From contig CAIYNF010000079.1 in assembly GCA_903927505.1 (NCBI GenBank), positions 1 through 39,750 on the forward strand: a stretch of DNA of 39,750 bases. Direction: 5' to 3'. This DNA is from an uncultured Bacteroidota bacterium. Lineage in GTDB: Bacteria; Bacteroidota; Bacteroidia; UKL13-3. A program made the translations under genes and the position numbers. The notes beneath the pieces were generated by a model. It ran no database searches and was not told the DNA's origin. It saw nothing but the letters and a program-made list of their open reading frames with translations. Below are positions 15,752 to 24,400 of the stretch, piece after piece (the stretch's first letter is position 1; each line of letters begins with the position of its first letter).

Positions 15752-16822
15752 ATGTTAGATAAACTCGAAGCCATTTACCAACGCTTTAAACAAGTGGAAG
15801 AACAATTAAGTCAGCCTGATGTATTGGCTGATATGAAACGTTTTACCCAAATGAACCGCGAATACAAAGGTTTGCAAGCCATTGTAGACAAGTATTTTGA
15901 ATACAAGAACTTGGTTGGAAATATTCAAAACGCAAGGGAAATGCTGAAGACGGAAAAAGACGATGAAATGCGTTCTATGGCAAAAATGGAGCTCGATGAA
16001 TTGGATCCAAAAGTTGCGCCATTGGAGGAAGAAGTGAGAATTCTATTAATTCCAAAAGACCCTGAAGATGCTAAGAATGCCTTATTGGAAATTCGTGGTG
16101 GAACAGGTGGCGATGAGGCAAGTATTTTTGCTGGTGATTTATACAGGATGTACATGTATTTCTGCGAAAAGCGTGGTTGGAAAACAGAGATAGTAGACTT
16201 TACAGATGGTACTGCCGGAGGTTATAAGGAAATTATTATTGAGGTAAACGGGGAAGATGTATACGGCATTTTAAAATATGAAAGTGGTGTTCACCGCGTG
16301 CAACGTGTGCCAGAAACAGAAACCCAAGGAAGGGTGCATACCTCTGCTGCAACAGTGGTGGTATTGCCAGAAGCCGAAGAGGTAGATGTGTATTTAAATC
16401 CTGCTGATATTGATATGCAAACAGCCCGTTCGGGTGGTGCGGGCGGACAGAATGTAAACAAGGTAGAAAGTAAGGTAATGTTAACGCATAGGCCTAGTGG
16501 AATTGTAGTTGTTTGTCAGGTAGAGCGTACACAAAATGGTAACCGCGAGCGCGCTATGCAAATGTTGCGTTCTAAGTTATATGAAATAGAATTAAGAAAA
16601 CACAACGAAGGTATTGCCAGCAGAAGAAAAACCATGGTTGCTACTGGAGATCGATCTGCAAAAATACGCACTTACAATTACCCGCAAAGCAGGGTTACCG
16701 ATCATAGAATTGGGTATACAGCTTATAACTTGCCTGAGGTAATGAATGGCAATATTCAAACCTTTATAGATCAATTACAGGTGGCAGAAAATGCCGAAAA
16801 AATGAAAGAAGGCGGAAACTAA
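15752..16822 (+). CDS. prfA: peptide chain release factor 1
   Basis: Protein of 356 residues from ATG 15752 ([12 protein letters not shown]), normal RF1 length. The GGQ motif for peptidyl-tRNA hydrolysis is in [15 protein letters not shown] (G231, G232, Q233). The stop-codon-reading tripeptide is P-E-T in [13 protein letters not shown], which fits the RF1 PxT pattern rather than the RF2 SPF pattern, so it should read UAA and UAG. There is no programmed frameshift, as expected for RF1. The stop is 7 bp from the stop of the convergent hypothetical gene. Upstream gene and promoter layout suggest a single-gene unit. Confidence 0.96.
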   Translation: MLDKLEAIYQRFKQVEEQLSQPDVLADMKRFTQMNREYKGLQAIVDKYFEYKNLVGNIQNAREMLKTEKDDEMRSMAKMELDELDPKVAPLEEEVRILLIPKDPEDAKNALLEIRGGTGGDEASIFAGDLYRMYMYFCEKRGWKTEIVDFTDGTAGGYKEIIIEVNGEDVYGILKYESGVHRVQRVPETETQGRVHTSAATVVVLPEAEEVDVYLNPADIDMQTARSGGAGGQNVNKVESKVMLTHRPSGIVVVCQVERTQNGNRERAMQMLRSKLYEIELRKHNEGIASRRKTMVATGDRSAKIRTYNYPQSRVTDHRIGYTAYNLPEVMNGNIQTFIDQLQVAENAEKMKEGGN

Positions 16823-16829
16823 TTTCCCC

Positions 16830-17396
16830 TTATTCTAAGCGGTGTTGCATAATATTTTGCACTTCGCTGTAAAGTTGCATGGGGTTAAATTTACGCCAAT
16901 TAAAGGTATCTAATTCGCCACCAAAATTAAGGTAATAATCGAGGTTGGCTTTTCTAAATTCTTCCAAAACATGTTCCTGGAAATTAATGGCGGCAATCCA
17001 ACCGTCTTCTACATCTTGGAACCACTCTTCGTAGTAGCTGTCATCACTGCTGTGGTAGTTAAGCACGTTTTCGCCAATTAAGATAAACTTATCAATGCCG
17101 TTTAGGTTGAGTGGTTCAATTACTTCACGTTTTAAGAACATGATATCGTTGTGAATGGCATCGTTCCATTCGCCAATAAATTCTAATACGGCAAAGCCTT
17201 TGAGGTAATCTGCAAAAATAATTTTAACGTAAAGGGTGGGCGAACCAAACTCATCCCATTGCGGGTGTATGAGGTAGTTGTACACTTGGTTTGAAAATTC
17301 AAATTCGCTGTATTCGCGCTCATAAAAGGGAGAGGACGGATCTTCCTCACTTTGGTAAATATCTCTCCATCTAAAAAATGGCTCCAATTCTTGCAT
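16830..17396 (-). CDS. acidic hypothetical protein
   Basis: Protein of 188 residues from ATG 17396; an upstream in-frame TTG at 17402 adds only two residues. It is acidic and aromatic-rich, without signal peptide or membrane segments, and has paired-aromatic stretches (FFRWRDIYQSEED, YYEEWFQDVEDGW, FNWRKFNPMQLY). No family recognised. Codon use matches the neighbours and the frame is intact, so it is very likely a real gene, probably cytoplasmic. It is convergent with prfA and divergent from the SulP fusion gene. Confidence 0.75.
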   Translation of the reverse strand: MQELEPFFRWRDIYQSEEDPSSPFYEREYSEFEFSNQVYNYLIHPQWDEFGSPTLYVKIIFADYLKGFAVLEFIGEWNDAIHNDIMFLKREVIEPLNLNGIDKFILIGENVLNYHSSDDSYYEEWFQDVEDGWIAAINFQEHVLEEFRKANLDYYLNFGGELDTFNWRKFNPMQLYSEVQNIMQHRLE

Positions 17397-17539
17397 GACC
17401 AAATTTTTATAAAAAAACTGAATTTACCAATTAATACAGAATAAAAGGGGGAAGACCGCTGTCAATCAAGGCCAAAAAGCGCATTAAAAAGAATTAAAAA
17501 TGACCTTTTAGTTTAACAATATGAATGTATATTGCCTGC

Positions 17540-19762
17540 ATGAAAAGTTTTGCATTGCCTCCTTTGAAGCATTTAAAAACGGATATACCAGCAGCCTTGT
17601 CTTTGGTAATTGTTGCCATTCCTTTGTGTTTAGGAATTGCCCATGCCTCTGGTGCACCCATGATGGCGGGTTTAATTGCTGGCGTAATAGGCGGATTGGT
17701 AGTTGGTTTTTTTAGTGAATCCAATTTAAGTGTAAGTGGCCCAGCGGCAGGTTTAACTTCCATTTGTATGGTTTCAATTGCAGAACTTGGATCGTACCAA
17801 GGTTTGGTAACTGCAGTTTTTATTGCTGGTTTAATTCAACTCATCTTGGGTTTATTGCGCATGGGATTTTTCTCTAATTATATTCCAACAGCGGTTATAA
17901 AAGGCATGCTTTCTGCCATTGGATTGATGTTAATCTTAAAACAATTTCCGCATTTGGTGGGCTATGATGCAGAGGAAATTGGCGCAGAAGATTTTAGCAT
18001 TGGAAAAGAGGATGTTTTAGAGAATGTAGTGGAGGTAGTTCCTAATAACGACAATACCCTGAGCCATTTATTGGATACCTTTCAATACCTAAATTATTCG
18101 GTACTCATTATTGGTTTATTGAGTTTGGGCGTATTGGTGTTTTGGGATTATAAATTTGCAAAGCAATTTAAATTAATACCTGGTTCTTTGGTAGCCGTTT
18201 TGGTGGGCACTTTGGTAGCGTTTATTATACATAGCTTCATTGATCCAAACTATATTTCGCCAGAGCATTATGTGAGTTTGCCTTCTAATTTTTTAAATGA
18301 CGCATCGGCACATTTTACCTTCCCTGATTTTGCATTTATTAAGCAAGGAAATTTTTGGAAAATTGTTTTTACCCTTGCTATTGTGGCATCATTAGAGAGT
18401 TTGCTTTCTATTGAGGCAATTGAAAAACTGGATCCACACAAACAACGCGTAAATGGAAACAAGGAATTGGTGGCCCAAGGTATAGGAAATATGGTAAGCG
18501 CAAGCATTGGCGGTTTGCCTATAACTTCCGTAATTGTGCGTGGTTCGGTAAATATTGCCGCCGGCGCGCAAAGTAAATGGTCGGCTATGTTGCATGGCGC
18601 GTTTATCTTAATTGCCATCTTGTTTTTAGTTCCCATCATTAACCAAATACCATTGGCAGCATTGGCAGCAGTATTATGTTATACGGGTTTTAAACTTATA
18701 CATCCCGAAACCTTTAAAGAACAATTTAAGCGTGGTTGGTATCAATTTATCCCCTTTGTAGTAACCATTATTGCCATTGTATTTAGTGATTTATTAATTG
18801 GGGTAATTATAGGAATGGTAATTTCCTCTTTCTTTATTGTGCGTGAAAATTACCAAGCTCCTGTGATGCATTTGGATGATATGGGTCCGCGCATACGCAT
18901 TAAATTAGGTAACAATGTTAGCTTCCTGCACAAATACCAGATTGTACAAGCTTTGGAAGGCATTAGGCCCAATGTGGTTTTGGAAATAGATGGTTCTAAA
19001 ACAGAATTTATAGACCCAGATATAATAGATGTATTGCGAGATTTTAGAGAAAATTGTAAGGATAAAAATATTGAATTAATTATTGGAGGAATTAAAGGCA
19101 TGGATACCAAAAAAGAAGTGAACGAACAGATTGAAAAATCATATAAAAAGTTATTTGAAAATAACCGCAATTGGGTGGAGAAAAGAATAAAGGCCGACCC
19201 TGATTATTTTCAAAAATTAACCAATGGACAAAAGCCAGAGTACCTCTTTATTGGTTGCAGTGATAGCCGCGTGCCTGCCAATGAAATTACGGGCACAGAT
19301 CCAGGTGAAATGTTTGTGCATAGGAATATTGCCAATATGGTGGTAAATACAGACATCAATATGTTATCTGTATTACAATATTCGGTAGAGGTATTAAATG
19401 TAAAGCATGTTATAGTTTGTGGTCATTATGGCTGCGGAGGTGTTAAAGCAGCTTTAGGTGAAAATCCGCTTGGTTTAATAGACAAATGGTTAAGAAATAT
19501 AAAAGATGTTTACCGTTTGCACCAACACGAATTAGATGCCATTACCAACGAAGAAGACAAGCACCGCAAAATGGTGGAATTGAATGTGCGCGAGCAAGTA
19601 TTCAATTTAATGAAAACCTCGTACGTGCAGAAAAACCGCGAGTTATATGGCTTTCCGCAAGTGCATGGTTGGGTTTATGATATTGCCGAAGGCTATATTA
19701 AAGACCTAGAAGTGGATGTAGACAAAGATTTGAGTGAGAATCCGGTTTATAGGTTGAAATAG
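17540..19762 (+). CDS. SulP anion transporter fused to STAS-like and beta-carbonic anhydrase domains
   Basis: Protein of about 740 residues from ATG 17540; an in-frame ATG at 17525 adds five residues but lies before a TATATTGC promoter-like stretch. Residues 1 to about 425 form a SulP transporter: IPAALSLVIVAIPLCLGIAHASGAP, GLIAGVIGGLVVGFFS, VSGPAAG and a second half with SIGGLPITSVIVRGSVNIAAGAQS. Residues about 440-520 are STAS-like (VVLEIDGSKTEFID). From about 525 follows a complete beta-carbonic anhydrase with CSDSR (C573, D575, R577), HRNIAN and HYGCGG (H629, C632): all zinc ligands and the D-R dyad are present. Known SulP-CA fusions are thought to couple bicarbonate or anion transport to CO2 hydration. 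Transport of bicarbonate here is inference. Confidence 0.92.
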   Translation: MKSFALPPLKHLKTDIPAALSLVIVAIPLCLGIAHASGAPMMAGLIAGVIGGLVVGFFSESNLSVSGPAAGLTSICMVSIAELGSYQGLVTAVFIAGLIQLILGLLRMGFFSNYIPTAVIKGMLSAIGLMLILKQFPHLVGYDAEEIGAEDFSIGKEDVLENVVEVVPNNDNTLSHLLDTFQYLNYSVLIIGLLSLGVLVFWDYKFAKQFKLIPGSLVAVLVGTLVAFIIHSFIDPNYISPEHYVSLPSNFLNDASAHFTFPDFAFIKQGNFWKIVFTLAIVASLESLLSIEAIEKLDPHKQRVNGNKELVAQGIGNMVSASIGGLPITSVIVRGSVNIAAGAQSKWSAMLHGAFILIAILFLVPIINQIPLAALAAVLCYTGFKLIHPETFKEQFKRGWYQFIPFVVTIIAIVFSDLLIGVIIGMVISSFFIVRENYQAPVMHLDDMGPRIRIKLGNNVSFLHKYQIVQALEGIRPNVVLEIDGSKTEFIDPDIIDVLRDFRENCKDKNIELIIGGIKGMDTKKEVNEQIEKSYKKLFENNRNWVEKRIKADPDYFQKLTNGQKPEYLFIGCSDSRVPANEITGTDPGEMFVHRNIANMVVNTDINMLSVLQYSVEVLNVKHVIVCGHYGCGGVKAALGENPLGLIDKWLRNIKDVYRLHQHELDAITNEEDKHRKMVELNVREQVFNLMKTSYVQKNRELYGFPQVHGWVYDIAEGYIKDLEVDVDKDLSENPVYRLK

Positions 19763-19776
19763 GGGCTTCTGTGGTT

Positions 19777-19824
19777 CGGCAGGCTCACCATGACGTCCGT
19801 CCCGGCAGGCTCACCATGACGTCC
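19777..19824. repeat. two 22-bp direct repeats
   Basis: The same 22-bp unit, beginning CGGCAGGCTCACC and ending ATGACGTCC, occurs at 19777-19798 and 19803-19824, with 4 bp (GTCC) between copies. It lies 14 bp after the SulP fusion stop and is much more GC-rich than its surroundings. The following GTTCACTTTGGGGGGTC looks like a degenerate continuation. It resembles a dispersed intergenic repeat rather than a coding or CRISPR unit. Confidence 0.8.
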
Positions 19825-19916
19825 CAGCGGGTTCACTTTGGGGGGTCAAATCTCATTTCCTGTAAATATTTTTTAATGGCATTGCATTATTGCTTTTGTT
19901 TATTCATATTTGATTC

Positions 19917-20303
19917 GTGCAAATAGCTATTACAAACCAGGTAAAAATTACAGTAGAAACGTCTTATCAAGATGATAAGCGTGCTGCGGGTGATGTGAAG
20001 TTTATGTTTGCCTACCGCATTACTATTGAGAACCAAGGCGAGCATACCATTCAATTGATGCGCAGGCATTGGCATATCATAGATTTAATTGATGGCGAAA
20101 ATGAGGTAGAAGGTGAAGGCGTTGTAGGTATACAACCTATCCTAGAGCCAGGCGAAAAACACCAATATGTTTCGGGTTGCTTGTTGTGTTCACCCATTGG
20201 TAAAATGTATGGTACCTACCAAATGGAACGTCAGTTTGATGGCGAGAAGTTTATGGTAGAAATTCCAGAATTTGTATTAGCTGTTCCGTTTTTGAACAAC
20301 TAA
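19917..20303 (+). CDS. apaG: ApaG protein (DUF525)
   Basis: Protein of 128 residues, standard ApaG length, beginning at GTG 19917; no ATG is available before the conserved start QIAITNQVKITVETSY. Family features: FMFAYRITIENQGEHTIQLMRRHWHI, GEGVVGIQPILEPGEKHQYVSG and the C-terminal GTYQMERQFDGEKFMVEIPEFVL. It is a single FN3-like beta-sandwich domain. ApaG has been linked to cobalt/magnesium resistance, but its molecular role is not settled. CATATTTG at 19905-19912 resembles a -7 element and lies so close to the GTG that the transcript could be leaderless. It overlaps the convergent downstream gene by 4 bp. Confidence 0.93.
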   Translation: MQIAITNQVKITVETSYQDDKRAAGDVKFMFAYRITIENQGEHTIQLMRRHWHIIDLIDGENEVEGEGVVGIQPILEPGEKHQYVSGCLLCSPIGKMYGTYQMERQFDGEKFMVEIPEFVLAVPFLNN

Positions 20304-20644
20304 TTTTTGCAATTACATCCCTTGTAAATTATTTCTTCGCCTTTGGCATTTAAGCCTCTTATTTTTTGGTGCTTTTCATTGTATTCTATGCGCCATTGCA
20401 AATTCCCCTTGTGCCATTTTTCTTTATATAAAATCCAACCTGCAGGGTCGTAATAATACCACAAGCCTACTTTTTTATTTAGGAGGTAAGTGCCTTGCGT
20501 TTTAATCTTTCCATTGGGGAAAGTTTCCTTTATTTTTTCCTTGCTTTGGGCTTGCACATTTGAAAATGCAAAAAACAGCAAAAACATGCTAATCAATAGC
20601 TTACAAGAAAAAAAATGCTTTGTTTTGGCGTTTATAAAATGCAT
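20300..20644 (-). CDS. small secreted MORN-like repeat protein
   Basis: Protein of 114 residues from ATG 20644; longer in-frame starts to 20686 would put extra hydrophobic residues before the signal peptide and are less likely. The signal peptide (core LLISMFLLFFAF) ends at SNVQAQ. The mature part carries two or three copies of the toxin-antitoxin YwqK/MORN-2-type motif: FPNGKIKTQGTYLLNKKVGLW, YYDPAGWILYKEKWHKGNL and YNEKHQKIRGLNAKG. Such repeats are common in Bacteroidota secreted proteins of unknown function. It ends in a cysteine-containing tail CNCKN. It overlaps the apaG stop tail to tail by 4 bp. Confidence 0.78.
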   Translation of the reverse strand: MHFINAKTKHFFSCKLLISMFLLFFAFSNVQAQSKEKIKETFPNGKIKTQGTYLLNKKVGLWYYYDPAGWILYKEKWHKGNLQWRIEYNEKHQKIRGLNAKGEEIIYKGCNCKN

Positions 20645-20706
20645 AAATGGGAATACAAGCATAGGTACAAAGGAGCAATAATCCAATTTATCTCGCAGCC
20701 GGTTTT

Positions 20707-20716
20707 GGTTCGAACC
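20707..20716. repeat. iterated palindrome GGTTCGAACC, copy 5
   Basis: Exact copy in the intergenic region between the MORN-like gene and ruvA, about 100 bp before ruvA. The intergenic position shows that protein coding is not the reason for the motif. Confidence 0.7.
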
Positions 20717-20813
20717 GAAAGCCTGCTTGAATTTTTTTTAATATTGGCTTAACAAGGCGTTCACATAATTAAAAAGTTTTCTTATTTTGCGCACTCAGCT
20801 AATAGAAAATACA

Positions 20814-21398
20814 GTGATTGCGCATATTCAAGGAAAGGTTACCCATCGTTCGCCCACTTATGTGGTAATAGATTGTGGCGGGGTGGGTTATTACCTTCAA
20901 ATTTCATTAAATACCTATGGACAAATAGGCGACAGCGAAGCGCTAAAACTGCTTACTTACTTGTCTGTTAAGGAAGATAGCCATACGCTTTATGGTTTTG
21001 CGGAGGAAGAGGAACGTCAATTGTTTATGCAATTGATTTCTGTTAGTGGTGTTGGAACCAATACTGCCCGCATGATTTTATCGAGCTTAAAGCCGGCAGA
21101 AATTAAATTGGCCATTGTAAATGGCAATTGGAATTTACTCAAAACCATTAAAGGCATTGGCCCTAAAACGGCACAGCGCCTGGTAATTGATTTACAAGAT
21201 AAATTGAAAAAAGTAGAGTCGCCAGATATGTTGCAAGCGGCTCAATTTAGCTCTCCTGCCTACGAAGAAGCCTTATCGGCTTTGGTTATGCTTGGGTTTG
21301 GAAAGGTAGAGGCGGAAAAAGCTTTGAATAAAATTAAACAACAAAATCCTGAAAGCAGCGTTGAACAGCTGGTTAAACTCACCCTTAAATCTCTTTGA
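20814..21398 (+). CDS. ruvA: Holliday junction branch migration protein RuvA
   Basis: Protein of 194 residues from GTG 20814 (IAHIQGKVTHR), which matches the usual RuvA start; the in-frame TTG at 20787 falls in a TATTTTGC promoter-like stretch. Domain I (OB fold) covers residues 1-65 with YVVIDCGGVGYYL and TYLSVKEDSHTLYGF. Domain II has two helix-hairpin-helix motifs (VSGVGTNTARMIL and IKGIGPKTAQRLVIDL), and domain III ends in SALVMLGFGKVEAEKAL. RuvA binds Holliday junctions and loads RuvB for branch migration. It is 16 bp upstream of sprA and probably co-transcribed with it. Confidence 0.96.
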   Translation: MIAHIQGKVTHRSPTYVVIDCGGVGYYLQISLNTYGQIGDSEALKLLTYLSVKEDSHTLYGFAEEEERQLFMQLISVSGVGTNTARMILSSLKPAEIKLAIVNGNWNLLKTIKGIGPKTAQRLVIDLQDKLKKVESPDMLQAAQFSSPAYEEALSALVMLGFGKVEAEKALNKIKQQNPESSVEQLVKLTLKSL

Positions 21399-21414
21399 TG
21401 GATAAACTTCTACA

Positions 21415-24400
21415 TTGTACCGTAGCTCAAAACTAACATACTTGCGTTTTTTACTCCCGCTTACCTTTGTGCTTACACTGGTATGGGATGCAACACCCCG
21501 CTCGGAAATTAATAGAGCGCGGGACTTCTCGCTTGCACCCCCTGATAGCAGTGAGAAAACAAAACTTAAATATCCTATTCGCGATAAAAAAGCCTACGAA
21601 ACCCAAGGCAAAAAACATCCTTTGGACCTTTCCGAGCCTGCCATTATAAAAGAGAAATATACGCTCGACCAAGAGCAGCTGAAATACAATAAGACCTCTA
21701 AAATTGGTAGCCTGGATTATAAATTACCTGCCTCTACTTCTGTTTCCGATCAATTAAAAGCAAGCGGTGCGCAAAGCAATAAAGATTATTTCCGCCAACG
21801 CGCCCAAGCACAAAACTTCACCAAGGGCAATGGCCTTTTGCCCCAGTTAAACATTGGCAACAAAGTAGTAGATAAAATTTTTGGTAATGGCATTATTGAT
21901 ATTCGTCCAAGAGGAACGGCCGAGGTAATTTTTGCCGGCAATTTTAATACCGTGCGCAATCCCGCATTTAGTTTGAGGCAGCAGAAAACGGGTCAGTTTG
22001 ATTTCAAGCAAAAAATTCAATTAAACGTTACCGGACAAGTAGGAGATAAGCTTAAGGTAAATATGAATTATGATACCGAAGCCACCTTTGAGTTTGAGAA
22101 CCAAATGAAATTGGATTTTGGTGGTAAAGACGATGATATTATCAAGAAAATTGAATTGGGAAATGTGAGCTTGCCGCTCAACTCAAGCCTTATTCAAGGT
22201 AGTTCGAGTTTGTTTGGCGTAAAAACCACCATGCAGTTTGGCAAGTTAACGGTAACTGGGGTGGTAAGTCAGCAAAGAGGAAAAACACAAGAAACTGAAT
22301 TGGCCGGCGGAACCACCACTACCAAATTTGATATTCAATGTGACGCTTACGACATGAACCGCCATTATTTCTTGGCGCATTATTTTAGAGACAATTATGA
22401 GCTTTGGTTAAATAAGTTACCATTTATTGGTTCGCCCGTTGTTATTACACGTGTAGAAGCCTGGGTAACCAATAGAAGTGGTTCTTTTGAGCAATCGCGT
22501 GATGTAATTGGATTTGCAGATATGGGTGAAGGAAAGCACCGCGATAATAAATTTTGGACCGTAAATGGTGGTCCTGATTTAGGAAGTGGCGTTAATAATT
22601 TGTACGACCCAAGCAATTACCAAACCTATTTGAATGGTTACGGAAACCCTGCATTGGCCGCTAAGTTCAGGGCCAGCTACGAAATTGAAAACCAATTGAG
22701 CGCAGATTTAGCCACCACAGGCTTGCGTCCAATATCGCAATACCAAGCCATCAATTTTGCACGCCAATTAGGTCCTAACGAATTTAATTTTAATGCACGC
22801 TTGGGTTATATTTCACTTAACCAGGCACTCAACAACGATGATGTATTGTGCGTTGCTTACGAAGGAACCATTAATGGTATTCCTTTTAAAGTGGGGGATT
22901 TTAGCATGGACATTCCGCGCAATGTAGACAAGCCAGAAGTATTGTTTTTAAAGATGTTGAAAGGCCCAAGTTTAAGGCCAGACCTGCCTATTTGGGACTT
23001 GATGATGAAGAATGTGTATTCATTGGGTTCGTTTCAAGTGCAACCCAAAGACTTTAAATTAAATTTGGTTTATGCAGACGACCCGAGTGGTAGCGACTTG
23101 AGTTATTTGCCAGTTAAGAACGAGCCCTATTTAAGTAATTTACCTTTGCTCAATGTGTTCAATGTAGACAATATGAATACCATGCAAGAGCCTGTATCGG
23201 ATGGTTTGTTTGACTTTGTAGAAGGGGTTACGGTAAACTCACAAACGGGCAGGGTATTTTTACCAACAGTAGAACCTTTTGGAAAATATTTACAAGCAAA
23301 ATTTGTGAACGATCCAAACTTGGCATCCTACTATTGCTTCTTTGCTTTATATGATTCTACGCGTTTTTCTGCGGTGCAACAACCCCAATACAACAAGTTC
23401 TTTTTACGAGGTTCATACCAAGGTTCGAGTACCAATGAAATTTCATTGGGATCAACAAATGTGCCAAGAGGTTCTGTGCGCGTAACCTCAAATGGGGCGC
23501 CACTTACAGAGAATTCAGATTATATAGTAGATTACAATTTAGGCAGGGTGAAAATAGTAAATACAGCCCTGTTAAATTCGGGTGCTGTAATTAAAGTTTC
23601 CTCAGAAAGTAACAACCTGTTTCAAATTCAACAAAAGAGTTTAATGGGTGCTCGCTTCGATTATAAATACAGTCCTAATTTAGTTTTGGGATCAACCTTT
23701 ATGTATTTAAATGAACGCCCACTTACCCCAAAAGTAAATATTGGTGAGGAGCCCATTTCAAATATGATTGTGGGCGTAGATGGAACCTATACCACGCAAT
23801 CGCGTTTCTTAACCAAATTGGTAGATAAACTACCCTTTATTGAAACCAAAGAACTTTCTAATATTACCATTTCTGGTGAATATGCGCGTTTAATTCCGGG
23901 TATACAAAGTTCTTTGATTCAAAATGGAACGGCCTATTTAGACGATTTTGAGGGCGCAGAAACACCTTTTGATTTGCGCATGGGAAATACTTGGGCATTG
24001 GCAAGTACACCGCAAGGACAACCAGATAATTTTCCAGAAGGAAATTCATTGAACAAGTTAGAATATGGATTTAAACGTGCCAATCTTTCTTGGTATACCA
24101 TTGCCACTACTTTTTACAGAAATGATGCCTTTACACCTTTGCATTTAAAGAATGATCCTGCCTCTTTATCTATTCATGCTACGCGTGAAGTTTTGCAACA
24201 AGATGTGTTTAAGAACAAACAAATTCAACAAGGATTGCCAACTACTTTGCCAACTTTTGATTTGTCGTTTCATCCCAGTGAAAAAGGTCCTTATAATTTT
24301 AACGTAAATGATTTAAACGAAGATGGCACGCTTCGCAACCCGCGCAGCAATTGGGGTGGCGTAATGCGTAAGATAGATCAAAATGATTTTGAGCAAGCCA

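Noticed and set aside
19777-19824. CRISPR array
   Set aside because: Only two units, a 4-bp spacer, and no cas genes; it is a short direct repeat.
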